Positions 25,718 to 34,309 of a stretch of 64,000 bases of DNA are shown piece after piece. The translations under genes were made by a program, and so were the position numbers. The notes below the pieces were generated by a model. The model was not told where the DNA came from. It worked only from the letters and a program-made list of their open reading frames with translations, and searched no databases. Numbering within the stretch: position 1 is the first letter of the stretch; each line of letters starts with the position of its first letter. The DNA is from CF-162 sp040882565 (GTDB lineage Bacteria > Chloroflexota > Dehalococcoidia > SM23-28-2 > RBG-16-64-32). The stretch is taken from positions 72,930-136,929 of the forward strand of contig JBBEAZ010000015.1 of NCBI GenBank assembly GCA_040882565.1, written 5' to 3'.

Positions 25718-26667
25718 TACTCGTACTCCTCGCGGTAACGCCGCACGAAAAAGAAGGCGGCGACGTTAAACAACAGGGTGATGCAAAAGAGCATCATCCC
25801 CACCGCGAAAAGGGCCTGGTAGTCCGGCGAGCCCCGTTGCGTGTCGCCAAGTCCGACCTGCAGCATGAACCCCGTCATGGTTTGCACGGGACTCAGCGGG
25901 TTCAGGCTCATATGAGGCGTTGAACCTGCGGCGATCGCCACGATCATCGTCTCTCCGACGACGCGTGCGATCGCCAGCAGAATGGCCGCGATAATTCCGG
26001 AGAGTGCAGCCGGGAACACGACCCGGGTTGCCACCTCCAGACGCGTCGAGCCGAGCCCGTAAGCCGCCTCACGCAGGTCACGCGGCACGTTGGACATCGC
26101 GTCCTCGGAAATCGACGCGATCGTCGGCAGGATCATCACCGCGAGCATCAAGCTCGCAGCAAGCGCGTTGAATACCGGCACGTTCTCCGTGCCCAGCAAA
26201 GGCCGCAGCACGTCCGCCGTCACGAAGGTCAGCGCAAAGTACGCGTAGACCACAGTCGGTACGCCCGCCAGCGCCTCGAGCACCGGCTTCAGCAGGTTAC
26301 GTGTATTCGGGTGCGCGTACTCGCTCAGGTAGATCGCCGTCGCCAGCCCGATTGGCACCGCCACCACCAGTGCCCAGATCGTGACGTTCAGCGTGCCGGC
26401 GACAAGCTCCCAGACGCCGAACGTCTCCGGCGCGAACAGCGGTTGCCAGTTGGTATCCAGGAAGAAATCGCTGAACGAGACAACCTCGAAGAACGTCGCC
26501 GTTTCCCGCACCAGCACACCGACGATCAAGACAGTGGTGATGAGTGACACAGCCGCGCAGGCCGTCAGGAACGCCATGATGACGGCTTCCTGCGGCCGGC
26601 CGAGCGGACGCTTGCGAAGCGAATCGCCCATCTGCCCCGAACTCATCGGCCCAGTAGTCAGGCTCAT
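25717..26667 (-). CDS. pstC: PstC, phosphate ABC transporter permease
   Basis: 316 residues with about six membrane helices. Family segments include VAVPIGLATAIYLSEYAHPNTRN, LEALAGVPTVVYAYFALTFV, and the EAA loop ISEDAMSNVPRDLREAAYGLGSTRLEV. It forms the membrane channel together with PstA. A GC-rich hairpin separates it from pstS upstream, which may lower its expression relative to the binding protein. Confidence 0.95.
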   Translation of the reverse strand: MSLTTGPMSSGQMGDSLRKRPLGRPQEAVIMAFLTACAAVSLITTVLIVGVLVRETATFFEVVSFSDFFLDTNWQPLFAPETFGVWELVAGTLNVTIWALVVAVPIGLATAIYLSEYAHPNTRNLLKPVLEALAGVPTVVYAYFALTFVTADVLRPLLGTENVPVFNALAASLMLAVMILPTIASISEDAMSNVPRDLREAAYGLGSTRLEVATRVVFPAALSGIIAAILLAIARVVGETMIVAIAAGSTPHMSLNPLSPVQTMTGFMLQVGLGDTQRGSPDYQALFAVGMMLFCITLLFNVAAFFFVRRYREEYE

Positions 26668-26728
26668 CTCAATTCGGTCTCCACGCGTCTCTGTCGCACT
26701 TGGATCAGTAGGCTGTCAAGCGATCGGG

Positions 26729-26758
26729 CGGCGGGGGTTTTGGAAACCCCCCCCCGCC
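26729..26758 (-). terminator. Hairpin between pstS and pstC
   Basis: GGCGGGGGTTT pairs with AAACCCCC and CGCC around a TGGA loop, in the gap of 116 nt between pstS and pstC. Read on the minus strand there is no strong T-run, so it probably acts as an attenuator or mRNA stabiliser. Such an arrangement is common where the periplasmic or lipid-anchored binding protein must be made in excess. Confidence 0.55.
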
Positions 26759-26783
26759 CCATGACCGCTTCCGCCGAGATTGT

Positions 26784-27860
26784 CTAGGGTAGGAACGGCT
26801 CGATCTTCGCCTTTTGCTGGGCCAGGAGGTCTTCCGGAGCGCTGATGTAATTCACACTCGCCACGATTTCGGCCGAGTTGTCGAGGTAGAAATTCACGAA
26901 GCCAAGAACCGGGCTCTCGGGATCAGACAGGAACGACTCGCGGGTGTAGATGAACAGTGGCCTGCTCAGCGGCGCGTAGTCCCCGCTCAGCGCGTTGTCA
27001 AACGTCGGCTCGACACATCCGTCGCCGTTGTCCACCTGCACAGCCTTGAGCGCGCTCCCAGCGTCCTGATAATAAGCGAACCCAAAGTAGCCGATGGCAT
27101 GGCTGTCGTCCTCAATGCCCGTCGCCAGAATGTTGTCGTCCTCAGAGGAAGTGCCATCGCCCCGGTGGGTAGCGGCCTCATCCACGCCCGTGACGACCTC
27201 TTCCACGAAATAGTCAAACGTCCCTGAGTCGGTACCAGGGTAGTAGAACGAAATCTCCTCATCTGGGAACGACGGGTCCACCTGGTTCCAATTGGTGGCG
27301 CCGCCGGTCTTGAAAAGGTCGTGCAGTTGCTGCACCGTCAAGCACTCCACAAAATCGTTCTCAGGGTTGACCATCACCGTTAGCGCATCGATGCCGACCT
27401 GCAACTCCACGACGTCTTCAATGCCGTTCGCAGCGCACTTCTGGACCTCGCCGGGTTCCGCTGCATCATCGTTGTCTCTGATAGGCCGGGAGGCATCGGA
27501 GATCTCGATTTCGCCCGCGCAGAACTTTTCGAACCCGCCGCCAGTCCCGGACAACGCCACGTTCACCTGCACGCCGCTTGCGACGCCGTCGAACTCCTCG
27601 GCCATCGCCGCTGTGATCAGGTAGACCGTCGACGAGCCGTCGATGTTAATCTCCCCACTCAGCGAGCCGTAGTCGAACTCGTCGCCCGACGGCTCATCCG
27701 TCTCGTCGGCCGCGGAAGTCGTAGGTGCGTCCGTCTCGTCATCACCGGCGTCATCGTCGTCCCCACAAGCGGCAACGGCAAGCGCCAACACCCCCAGCAA
27801 CAGAATCGCCAAGAGCGTGATTGTACGGCCCTGGAAAATACTCGCCGGGCTTAATTTCAT
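26784..27860 (-). CDS. pstS: PstS, phosphate-binding lipoprotein
   Basis: 358 residues. A lipoprotein signal (LLAILLLGVLALAVAAC) with the lipid-anchored Cys is followed by an Asp/Glu/Thr-rich spacer and the PstS domain, starting INIDGSSTVYLITAAMAEEF. The P-loop-like SGTGGGFEKFCAGEIEISDASRPI and the later YPGTDSGTFDYFVEEV are phosphate-binding segments of the family. The start is the ATG at 27860, since AAGGAGGG lies 7 nt upstream; the ATG at 27878 overlaps that site. It is the first gene of the pst operon and has a candidate Pho box upstream. Confidence 0.94.
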   Translation of the reverse strand: MKLSPASIFQGRTITLLAILLLGVLALAVAACGDDDDAGDDETDAPTTSAADETDEPSGDEFDYGSLSGEINIDGSSTVYLITAAMAEEFDGVASGVQVNVALSGTGGGFEKFCAGEIEISDASRPIRDNDDAAEPGEVQKCAANGIEDVVELQVGIDALTVMVNPENDFVECLTVQQLHDLFKTGGATNWNQVDPSFPDEEISFYYPGTDSGTFDYFVEEVVTGVDEAATHRGDGTSSEDDNILATGIEDDSHAIGYFGFAYYQDAGSALKAVQVDNGDGCVEPTFDNALSGDYAPLSRPLFIYTRESFLSDPESPVLGFVNFYLDNSAEIVASVNYISAPEDLLAQQKAKIEPFLP

Positions 27861-27917
27861 GAACTGTCCCTCCTTCATAACCTGAGTTCAGTTTAGGCCG
27901 CGCCCGAAGGTGGGTCT

Positions 27918-27943
27918 TTAACGGGCTGTTAACAGCGTTTAAC
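27918..27943 (-). promoter_or_regulatory. Candidate Pho box upstream of pstS
   Basis: Three GTTAA units (read on the minus strand) start at 10-11 nt intervals, at plus-strand positions 27918-27922, 27929-27933 and 27939-27943. Direct repeats at one helical turn are the design of PhoB/PhoP sites. They lie about 60 nt upstream of the pstS start; a TAAACT -10-like box is at 27890-27895. The regulator is inferred. Confidence 0.55.
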
Positions 27944-27995
27944 GGGGTGTAAATCTTCAGTGCCCTGTCGGCCGCGTAGCTCACTTTGCCAAACC

Positions 27996-28024
27996 TTGCC
28001 GAGCCGCAGCCCCGGACATACGAT
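27996..28024 (+). promoter_or_regulatory. Promoter of tRNA-Lys
   Basis: TTGCCG, a 17-nt spacer and TACGAT end 8 nt before the first base of tRNA-Lys, as expected for a tRNA promoter. Confidence 0.6.
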
Positions 28025-28032
28025 GGAATCGA

Positions 28033-28104
28033 GGGCCTGTAGCTCAGCGGTAGAGCTCCGGACTTTTAATCCGGGAGTCGTGGGTTCGAATCCCACCGGG
28101 CCCT
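28033..28104 (+). tRNA. tRNA-Lys (anticodon UUU)
   Basis: The cloverleaf has acceptor GGGCCTG pairing with CGGGCCC, D-arm GCTCAGCGGTAGAGC, anticodon arm CCGGA-CTTTTAA-TCCGG with anticodon TTT, and T-arm GTGGGTTCGAATCCCAC. An encoded CCA follows at 28105-28107. Confidence 0.95.
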
Positions 28105-28245
28105 CCATGCTTGGGTTAGGACTGAGACGCTTGGAGCGGCTAGCAAACGCGCAAACTCGTCTGTCAACGCCGTCCCGAAGGATCATTGCGGCACCACGTC
28201 AGAACCGTCACCGCCGCCGTTCGCGCTGGACCGTGGGCGGTCAAG

Positions 28246-28251
28246 TATAAT
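28246..28251 (+). promoter_or_regulatory. -10 box before the CoA-transferase gene
   Basis: A perfect TATAAT lies 50 nt upstream of the GTG at 28302. A matching -35 box is poor. Confidence 0.4.
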
Positions 28252-28301
28252 CGGCGCGAGCAAATAAGCCTGTCTCAAATCACGAAAGGGCTATAGCGCT
28301 A

Positions 28302-29639
28302 GTGACCGCGCCCCTCACAGGTACCCGCGTAATCGACTTCACCGAGTACATCGCCGGGCCATATGCCACCATGATGCTCGCCGATATGGGTGCAGACGTG
28401 GTCAAAGTCGAGCGGCCGGACGGTGACGCCTGGCGTCACACGGCACCAATCGCGCCCTACGAAAGCCGTGTGTTCCTGGGCGTGAACCGCGGAAAACGCA
28501 GCATCTCACTCGACCTCGGGCGGCCTGAGGCGCAGGACATCATCACCCGTCTCGTGAGGGAGGCGGACGTCGTGGTCGTCAACTATCGTCCCGGCGTGGC
28601 CGAGCGGCTGTCCCTCAGCTACGAGACGTTGTCCGTCCTCAATCCCTCGCTCATCTACTGCGAGAACACGGCATTCGGGACGGAGGGGCCCTACGCCGGC
28701 CGGCCCGGCTTCGACATCCTCTCCCAGGCAACGACCGGCATCATCGCGTACGAGAACAAGATCGAGCACGGCACCCCGACCTTCATCGCGACGCTCGCCG
28801 TCGCCGACCTGTCCACGGGAATGTACATGGCATTCGGCATCGTCAACGCTCTGTACGCCCGGCTTCAGACCGGAAAGGGGCAGAGGATCGATACCAGTCT
28901 CTTCGCATCGGGTCTCGCTGTGCAGTACAAGCCGTTGCTCTCCGTCGAAGACGTGGACGCCCCCGTGCGTGAAGGCTTTCTCGGCGAGCTGGCTGAGCGC
29001 CGCAACGACGGCCTCACTTACTCTGAGGCCAACCACCTGCGAAATCAGTACATCCATGGACGCGGCCGCAACAACTACTACCGTGTCTACGAATCGCGCG
29101 ATTCCCTCGTCGCCGTCGCCTGCCTGACCAACCGGCAGCGGCGCGCCCTCCGCGACGTGCTCGCAATCGACGACGAGACCGTCGAGGGACTGACGTACGA
29201 TTGGTTCTCAGAAGAAGTGCGTCGGGCGCATCGCGAGACCACCGAAACACTCGAGCAGCGGTTCCGCGAGAGAACAACAGGTGAGTGGATCACCGTCCTT
29301 GACGCCGTCGATGTGCCGTGCGCGCCGGCCAATTTCCCGGAAGAGATGTTCAATCACCCGCACGTCCTCGCCAACGACCTGATAGCGCGCTACGAGCACC
29401 CGGTGGTCGGACCGTTAAAGATGCCGCGCCACCCGGCCCGCCTGAGCGAGACGCCGGTGGTCGAGCCAGCGCCGCCGCCAGTCCTCGGTCAGCACAGCCA
29501 TGAAATCATTCAAGGCCTGGGCTATCCCGAGCCCGAGATTGAACGACTATTTGAAACGGGCGTCCTTTGGACGCGCGAGCGCCGCATGGCGATGGACCAA
29601 GCGGCTAAGCCAACTAACGCGACGAAGGGAGCATCATGA
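28302..29639 (+). CDS. CaiB/BaiF family CoA-transferase (type III)
   Basis: 445 residues. Family III CoA-transferases move CoA between organic acids through an aspartyl-CoA thioester. Here the start GTRVIDFTEYIAGPYATMMLADMGADVVKVERPDGD is classical, and the catalytic Asp lies in RPGFDILSQATTGI. Family segment GKRSISLDLGRPEAQ is also present. It is slightly long, with a charged C-terminal tail. The GTG start is preceded by AAAGGG at some distance. The stop overlaps the next ATG by 4 nt (ATGA), so it is coupled to the alcohol dehydrogenase. The acid substrates cannot be read from the sequence. Confidence 0.88.
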   Translation: MTAPLTGTRVIDFTEYIAGPYATMMLADMGADVVKVERPDGDAWRHTAPIAPYESRVFLGVNRGKRSISLDLGRPEAQDIITRLVREADVVVVNYRPGVAERLSLSYETLSVLNPSLIYCENTAFGTEGPYAGRPGFDILSQATTGIIAYENKIEHGTPTFIATLAVADLSTGMYMAFGIVNALYARLQTGKGQRIDTSLFASGLAVQYKPLLSVEDVDAPVREGFLGELAERRNDGLTYSEANHLRNQYIHGRGRNNYYRVYESRDSLVAVACLTNRQRRALRDVLAIDDETVEGLTYDWFSEEVRRAHRETTETLEQRFRERTTGEWITVLDAVDVPCAPANFPEEMFNHPHVLANDLIARYEHPVVGPLKMPRHPARLSETPVVEPAPPPVLGQHSHEIIQGLGYPEPEIERLFETGVLWTRERRMAMDQAAKPTNATKGAS

Positions 29640-30718
29640 AAGCGGCAGTATTCCACGGCCCGCATCAACCCCTAACCATCGAGAACGTAGACATCGATAA
29701 ACCCGGCAGGCGCGAGGTGCTGGTCCGCACCGCCGCGAGCGGTGTTTGCCATTCGGACCTGCATTTCGTCGAGGGGCTGTGGATCTTTCCGCCTCCCGCC
29801 GTCCTCGGCCACGAAGCCGCGGGCATCGTCGAAGAGGTCGGCGAAGATGTCACCGACTTCGCTGCGGGCGACCACGTCATCTCTTGCCTGTCCGTGTTCT
29901 GCGGACACTGCGAACAGTGCCTGACCGGCCACCCCAACCGCTGCGCCAACCCGGAGACCCGCCGCGCCCCAAACCAGCCGCCACGCCTCTCGCAGGACGG
30001 CAAGCCGATGAACCAGTTCCTCAACGTCTCCAGCTATGCCGAGAAGATGCTCGTCCACGAGAACGCCATCGTCAAAATTCGCGACGACGTCCCCCTCGAG
30101 ACCGTTGCGCTCATCGGCTGTGGCGTCCTCACAGGCGTCGGCGCGGCGCTCAGGACCGCGCGCGTGGAGCCCGGCTCGACGGTCGCTGTCTTCGGCACGG
30201 GCGGCGTCGGCCTCGCCGCGATCCAGGGAGCGCTGATTGCCGGCGCCCGACGCATCATCGCCGTCGATGTCCACGAAGCCAAGCTCGGGTTCGCGCGCGA
30301 GATGGGCGCAACCGACTCCGTCGATGCCTCAGGGCGCGATCCCGTTCAGGCGATCCGAGAGATGACCGGCGGCGGCGTCGACTACTCCTTCGAGGCGGTT
30401 GGGCTGAAGAAGACGGCCGAGCAGGCGTTCGAGTGCCTGAACAGCGGCGGTACCGCCACCGTGATCGGCATGGTACCGATGACCGAGAAGGTCGAGCTGC
30501 CCGCCATGCTCCTGCTCAGCGAACGCAAGATGCAGGGCAGCATCATGGGCTCCAACCGCTTCCGCGTCGATATCCCTCAGTACATCGAGTTCTACATGCA
30601 GGGCCGGCTTCACCTGGACGAGATGGTGAGCCGCAAGGTCCCGCTGGAGGATGTCAACGAGGCCTTCCGTGCAATGAAGGCAGGCGAGGTCGCGCGGCAG
30701 GTCATCGTCTTCAACTGA
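29636..30718 (+). CDS. Zinc-dependent alcohol dehydrogenase (MDR family)
   Basis: 360 residues. Catalytic zinc ligands: Cys in GVCHSDLHF, His-Glu in LGHEAAGIVEEVG. The structural zinc site is the four-Cys lobe FCGHCEQCLTGHPNRC. The NAD-binding Rossmann motif is FGTGGVGLAAIQGA. The set matches class III/NDMA-type alcohol dehydrogenases. It is translationally coupled to the upstream CoA-transferase. The stop is 13 nt from the stop of the converging PrpD-like gene. Substrate unknown; an aldehyde or alcohol produced in the same catabolic pathway is plausible. Confidence 0.9.
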   Translation: MKAAVFHGPHQPLTIENVDIDKPGRREVLVRTAASGVCHSDLHFVEGLWIFPPPAVLGHEAAGIVEEVGEDVTDFAAGDHVISCLSVFCGHCEQCLTGHPNRCANPETRRAPNQPPRLSQDGKPMNQFLNVSSYAEKMLVHENAIVKIRDDVPLETVALIGCGVLTGVGAALRTARVEPGSTVAVFGTGGVGLAAIQGALIAGARRIIAVDVHEAKLGFAREMGATDSVDASGRDPVQAIREMTGGGVDYSFEAVGLKKTAEQAFECLNSGGTATVIGMVPMTEKVELPAMLLLSERKMQGSIMGSNRFRVDIPQYIEFYMQGRLHLDEMVSRKVPLEDVNEAFRAMKAGEVARQVIVFN

Positions 30719-30731
30719 CGATTAGCGTCTG

Positions 30732-32087
30732 CTAGGCCCGGACGACCGGCTGCGCAAGCTGCATTAGGTCTCGGACAGACGGCACGCCCTCGATGCCCGC
30801 GATCATGCGGTGCAACGCCCGCGCGTTGTCTGGCCCGACGACTGGTTCCGCCAGCGCGAAGAACTTCGCCGAGAGCTTGTCCCACTGCGCGTCCAAGTCG
30901 GTCGACGGTTGACCCGTATCGGCCTCGGCGCTCAACTCGCGGCCGTCCGAGCGAACAACGACCGTCGCGCGCGTTGCCGCGAGACCCGGCTGCGGCACAA
31001 ACGCAATGCGGTCTCGGAGGGCGATCAGGTCGGGCTCTCGCATTCGCTGGTCGCTGAACGTGGCGGGGTCGCTCGTGTCGTCACCGAGCAGCGCCATCGC
31101 CGTCGTGGCTCGCAAGCTAAATTTCCCTTCGAGCCCCGTCGTCGGTTCAGGTATGTCGCAGACGCCGACGCAAGTCATTGAGCCGCGAACTTCGACCGAA
31201 TCGATGTCTTGCACGCGGAGCCCGTCAGCGCGCAGCCGTGATGCAGCTTCGATGGGCGCGTGCGTCAGGTAACAAGAGGCGTGGTACTTGAAAAGCGTTT
31301 GCGTGATCAACCACTGCTCGCCGATTCGGGCGAGGCGGCTCGGATCGATTGCTCCGCCGGCGTGGTTCGCCGCGAATCCCTGCGCCGTCTCGATGATCGC
31401 CTGGTTGCCGGTGAAGCCGCCGCGAGCCAGCAGTGCCGCGAGCAGGCCGTTGGATGCGGCGCGCCCTGCATGCAGCGGCTTCGCCATCGTGCCGAATCCT
31501 GACTTCAACCCGGCCGCCTGGGTCCCGGCAAGACCGATCGCATGGCACCATGCATCGCGGTTGAGCCCCAGCAAGTGTGACGCCGCGGCCGCAGCCCCAA
31601 ACGTGCCGAGCGTGCCGGTCGCGTGAAAGCCGGCGGCGTAATGCGGCCCGCCAATCAGCGCGCCCAGCCGGCACTCAAATTCGATGCCGGCGATCAGGGA
31701 GGCGAGGAACGCCTCGCCGTCGCAACCCTCTCGCTCGGCGAGTGCCAGCACTGCAGGCACGACGGGAGCTGACGGATGGCCGTTCATCAGCCAGTGGGTG
31801 TCGTCGAAGTCCAGCGCGTGGCCCATCGCGCCGTTGACCAATGCTGCAGTGAGGAGCGTCGCCCGTTCAGAACGCCCGACCAGGGTACCGTCCCCAGGCT
31901 CCCGAAATGCGATCTCCTGGATCAGGATCTGCGAGAGTGGCTCCCGCGAGCCGCCGAGCGCGCAGCCTAACCAGTCCAGCACACAGTGCCGGGCCACCAT
32001 CCGAGCCGCGTCCGGCGCGTCTTCAAGTGTGATGCCGGCCACGCTGTCGACGAGCGCCCGCGTAGCCTGCGGTTCAATCGTTTCCAT
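30732..32087 (-). CDS. MmgE/PrpD family protein
   Basis: 451 residues. The family includes 2-methylcitrate dehydratase and cis-aconitate decarboxylase-like enzymes. Typical segments are HCVLDWLGCALGGSREPLSQ, GALVNGAMGHALDFDDTHWLMNGHPSAPVVPAVLALAE, and KYHASCYLTHAPIEAASRL. The enzyme acts on tricarboxylic or branched dicarboxylic acids in the cytoplasm, but the exact reaction varies. It is divergent from the MaoC-acyl-CoA dehydrogenase operon and shares a 46-nt promoter region with it. In Pseudomonas itaconate loci an MmgE/PrpD gene sits with MaoC, CaiB and CitE-type genes, as here. Confidence 0.85.
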   Translation of the reverse strand: METIEPQATRALVDSVAGITLEDAPDAARMVARHCVLDWLGCALGGSREPLSQILIQEIAFREPGDGTLVGRSERATLLTAALVNGAMGHALDFDDTHWLMNGHPSAPVVPAVLALAEREGCDGEAFLASLIAGIEFECRLGALIGGPHYAAGFHATGTLGTFGAAAAASHLLGLNRDAWCHAIGLAGTQAAGLKSGFGTMAKPLHAGRAASNGLLAALLARGGFTGNQAIIETAQGFAANHAGGAIDPSRLARIGEQWLITQTLFKYHASCYLTHAPIEAASRLRADGLRVQDIDSVEVRGSMTCVGVCDIPEPTTGLEGKFSLRATTAMALLGDDTSDPATFSDQRMREPDLIALRDRIAFVPQPGLAATRATVVVRSDGRELSAEADTGQPSTDLDAQWDKLSAKFFALAEPVVGPDNARALHRMIAGIEGVPSVRDLMQLAQPVVRA

Positions 32088-32098
32088 CGTTTGCTGCG

Positions 32099-32122
32099 AT
32101 TATAGTCGCGATGTTCCATAAT
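32099..32122. promoter_or_regulatory. Back-to-back -10 boxes of a divergent promoter
   Basis: On the minus strand TATAAT (plus positions 32099-32104) ends 11 nt before the PrpD start. On the plus strand CATAAT (32117-32122) ends 11 nt before the MaoC start. The 46-nt gap thus holds both promoters with very short leaders. Confidence 0.55.
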
Positions 32123-32133
32123 GTGCGGCACGT

Positions 32134-32637
32134 ATGAGCGACGAGAGTGGCTTCGATCCCCAGACCTTCACCACGCTCCGCAAAGGGCGCTCGCTGGAGG
32201 AGTTCGTTGTCGGTCGCTGCTTCGAGCACCACCGGGGACGCACCCTCACGGACGCAGACAACACGCTCTTCACCACGACCACGCTGGCCTACAACCCGCT
32301 CTACTTCAACGCCGAGTACGCCCGCTCCGAAGGACACCCATCCGTCGTGGTGAACCCGATGCTTGTTGCTTGCACCGTCGTCGGTCTCTCGGTCGAGGAT
32401 CTGAGCGAGGCTGGCGGCCCGTTCCTTGGTATCGATGAGCTGACCTTCCACCAGCCGGTCTATCCCGGCGACACCCTCAACGCCCGCAGCACCGTCGTCT
32501 CCGTTCGTAAGTCGCAGTCGCGGCCGGGGTTCGGTATCGTCACCTGGCACACGGAGGGTCGCAACCAGCGCGACGAACTGGTCATTGATTTCAAGCGCTC
32601 GAACCTCGTCGGCAAGAAGCACGGAGACCTCGGTTGA
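32134..32637 (+). CDS. MaoC-like hotdog-fold dehydratase, first copy
   Basis: 167 residues of the MaoC/hotdog family, which adds or removes water on enoyl-CoA esters. Recognisable are the segment FFEHHRGRTLTDADN-like start (RCFEHHRGRTLTDADNTLF), TLAYNPLYFNAEYA, and the product-side strand LTFHQPVYPGDTLNARSTVVSVRKS. The classical catalytic motif (GDxNPxH) is altered to AYNPLY, so this belongs to a divergent subgroup such as itaconyl- or mesaconyl-CoA hydratases. This is the first gene of a five-gene operon; the stop overlaps the next start by 4 nt. Confidence 0.8.
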   Translation: MSDESGFDPQTFTTLRKGRSLEEFVVGRCFEHHRGRTLTDADNTLFTTTTLAYNPLYFNAEYARSEGHPSVVVNPMLVACTVVGLSVEDLSEAGGPFLGIDELTFHQPVYPGDTLNARSTVVSVRKSQSRPGFGIVTWHTEGRNQRDELVIDFKRSNLVGKKHGDLG

Positions 32638-33836
32638 CCGGAGGGTCCATCCATCTGACCGAAGAGCGGCTCGCTGTCCAGGCCGCCGCGCGCGAATTCG
32701 CAATGCAAGAAGTGTTGCCACTCGCGAAGGACCTCGATCACCAGAAGACCGATATTCCGCGGGAGTTCCTCCGCCGCCTCGGCGCGATGGGCTACTTCGG
32801 CATCATGGTCGGCCGTGAACACGGGGGGATGGGCCTCGGGGTTTTCGAGTATGCGCTGATCACCGAGGAGCTGGCGCGTGGCTGGATGAGCGTCGCCAGC
32901 ATCATCGCGCGCGGCAATGGCATGGGCACCCAGGTAGGCGATCCGGAGCGCCGAGCGGATCTCCTGCGGCGCAGTGCCGCCGGGGAATGGATCGGCGCTG
33001 CCGCTTTCTCCGAGGCCGGCGCCGGCTCCGACCTCGCGAACGTCCAGTGCCGTGCCGTCCGCGACGGCGACGAATACGTGATCAATGGCGAGAAACGCTG
33101 GTGCGGCAACGCGCTGGCCGCCGACTTCATCATCCTGCTGGCGCGAACGGGTGACCCCGGCGAAGGCGAAAGCCGCGGGCGCGGCATGGACAGCTTTCTC
33201 ATCGAGAAAGAGCGCGATCGTTTCCCGGCCGGACTGACCGGCACCCCGATCGACAAGATCGGCTACTACGGCATCACCACCTACAACCTGGCGTTCGGCG
33301 GGCTGCGTGTGCCAGCTGACGCGCTCCTCGGCGGGCGGGCCTACGACGCAGCGCAAACGCCGCGCGCACCCGGGCGCGCGTTCAACGCCACGCTCTACGC
33401 GCTCAACATCGCCCGCATCCACACCGCCGCTCGCGCAATCGGCCTTGCGCGCGGGGCGCTTGAAGATTCGCTCGCGTACGCTCAGGAACGCGTGCAGTTC
33501 GGCCGACCGATTGGCGAATTCCAGGCCATCCGTTTCAAGCTGGCCGACATGGCGACGCAGATCGAGGCCGCCCGCGCATTGATGTATGAGGTCGCCGAGC
33601 GCTGCGATGCCGGCGAATCGATCGAGAAGGAGGCCGCGATGGCGAAGCTGTTCGCCACCGAGATGGCCGAGCGCGTGACCAGCGATGCCATCCAGGTCCA
33701 CGGCGGCAACGGCTACACCACTGAGCGCTCCGTGGAGCGTTACTGGCGCGACGCCCGCCTCACCACGATCTTCGAGGGCACATCGGAGATCCAGCGCGTG
33801 ATCATCTCCGACCGGCTGCTGGGACGGAACCGATGA
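32634..33836 (+). CDS. Acyl-CoA dehydrogenase
   Basis: 400 residues, a normal length. It starts at TTG 32634 overlapping the previous stop (TTGA). FAD-binding segments are GAAAFSEAGAGSDLANVQCRAV (which ends with the typical motif) and NGEKRWCGNALAADFIILLA. The catalytic Glu lies in TIFEGTSEIQRVIISDRLLG near the C-terminus. Reaction: FAD-dependent alpha,beta-desaturation of a CoA ester, passing electrons to ETF. In this operon a methyl-branched C4-C5 dicarboxylyl-CoA is a reasonable guess, but not proven. It is shorter than methylsuccinyl-CoA dehydrogenases, which are about 550 residues. Confidence 0.92.
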   Translation: MTGGSIHLTEERLAVQAAAREFAMQEVLPLAKDLDHQKTDIPREFLRRLGAMGYFGIMVGREHGGMGLGVFEYALITEELARGWMSVASIIARGNGMGTQVGDPERRADLLRRSAAGEWIGAAAFSEAGAGSDLANVQCRAVRDGDEYVINGEKRWCGNALAADFIILLARTGDPGEGESRGRGMDSFLIEKERDRFPAGLTGTPIDKIGYYGITTYNLAFGGLRVPADALLGGRAYDAAQTPRAPGRAFNATLYALNIARIHTAARAIGLARGALEDSLAYAQERVQFGRPIGEFQAIRFKLADMATQIEAARALMYEVAERCDAGESIEKEAAMAKLFATEMAERVTSDAIQVHGGNGYTTERSVERYWRDARLTTIFEGTSEIQRVIISDRLLGRNR

Positions 33837-34309
33837 CCGACGATCGCGCGACGCACGGCCGGTATTTCGAAGACTTCCAGGTCGGCGACCGCTATCGCCA
33901 CGCCCGCGGCACGACCGTCGGCGAGGTCGAGGGCCAGCTCCTGACCAAGCTGGTGATGAACACTGCGCAGGCCCACTTCAACGAGCACGCGATGAAGGGC
34001 ACGCCGTTCGGGCAACGCATCGTCTTCGGCCTCGTGACCGGCTCGATCGTGATCGGCCTCGCCACCCAGGACACCGCCGAGAACGCGATTGCTGAGGTCG
34101 GCCTCGACAAGATTCGCTTCACGGCACCCGTCCATCACGGCGATACGCTGTACGCTTACACAGAAGTGCTGAGCAAAGACGACAGCGATCGCGACAACGC
34201 GGGCCTCGTGCGCTTCAAGCACTGGGGCGTCAAGGACGACGGTGCCGTTGTATTCGAAAGCGAGCGGACGGTCCTGGTGAAGCGCCGCGAAGCAGAGACG
34301 AAACGATGA
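33833..34309 (+). CDS. MaoC-like hotdog-fold dehydratase, second copy
   Basis: 158 residues. The hotdog core carries LLTKLVMNTAQAHFNEHAM in place of the canonical MaoC catalytic loop, then VFGLVTGSIVIGLATQDTAENAIAEVGLDKIRFTAPVHHGDTLYAYTEV. The MNTAQxHFNE pattern is seen in a subgroup of MaoC proteins linked to C5-dicarboxylyl-CoA hydration, as far as I recall. It overlaps the acyl-CoA dehydrogenase stop (ATGA) and the next start, so it is tightly coupled. Two MaoC copies in one operon suggest either two different hydration steps or a heteromer. Confidence 0.82.
   Translation: MTDDRATHGRYFEDFQVGDRYRHARGTTVGEVEGQLLTKLVMNTAQAHFNEHAMKGTPFGQRIVFGLVTGSIVIGLATQDTAENAIAEVGLDKIRFTAPVHHGDTLYAYTEVLSKDDSDRDNAGLVRFKHWGVKDDGAVVFESERTVLVKRREAETKR

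Noticed and set aside
28104..28301. Possible small gene between tRNA-Lys and the CoA-transferase
   Set aside because: The open frames there include the tRNA in antisense or lack a ribosome site; nothing looks coding.
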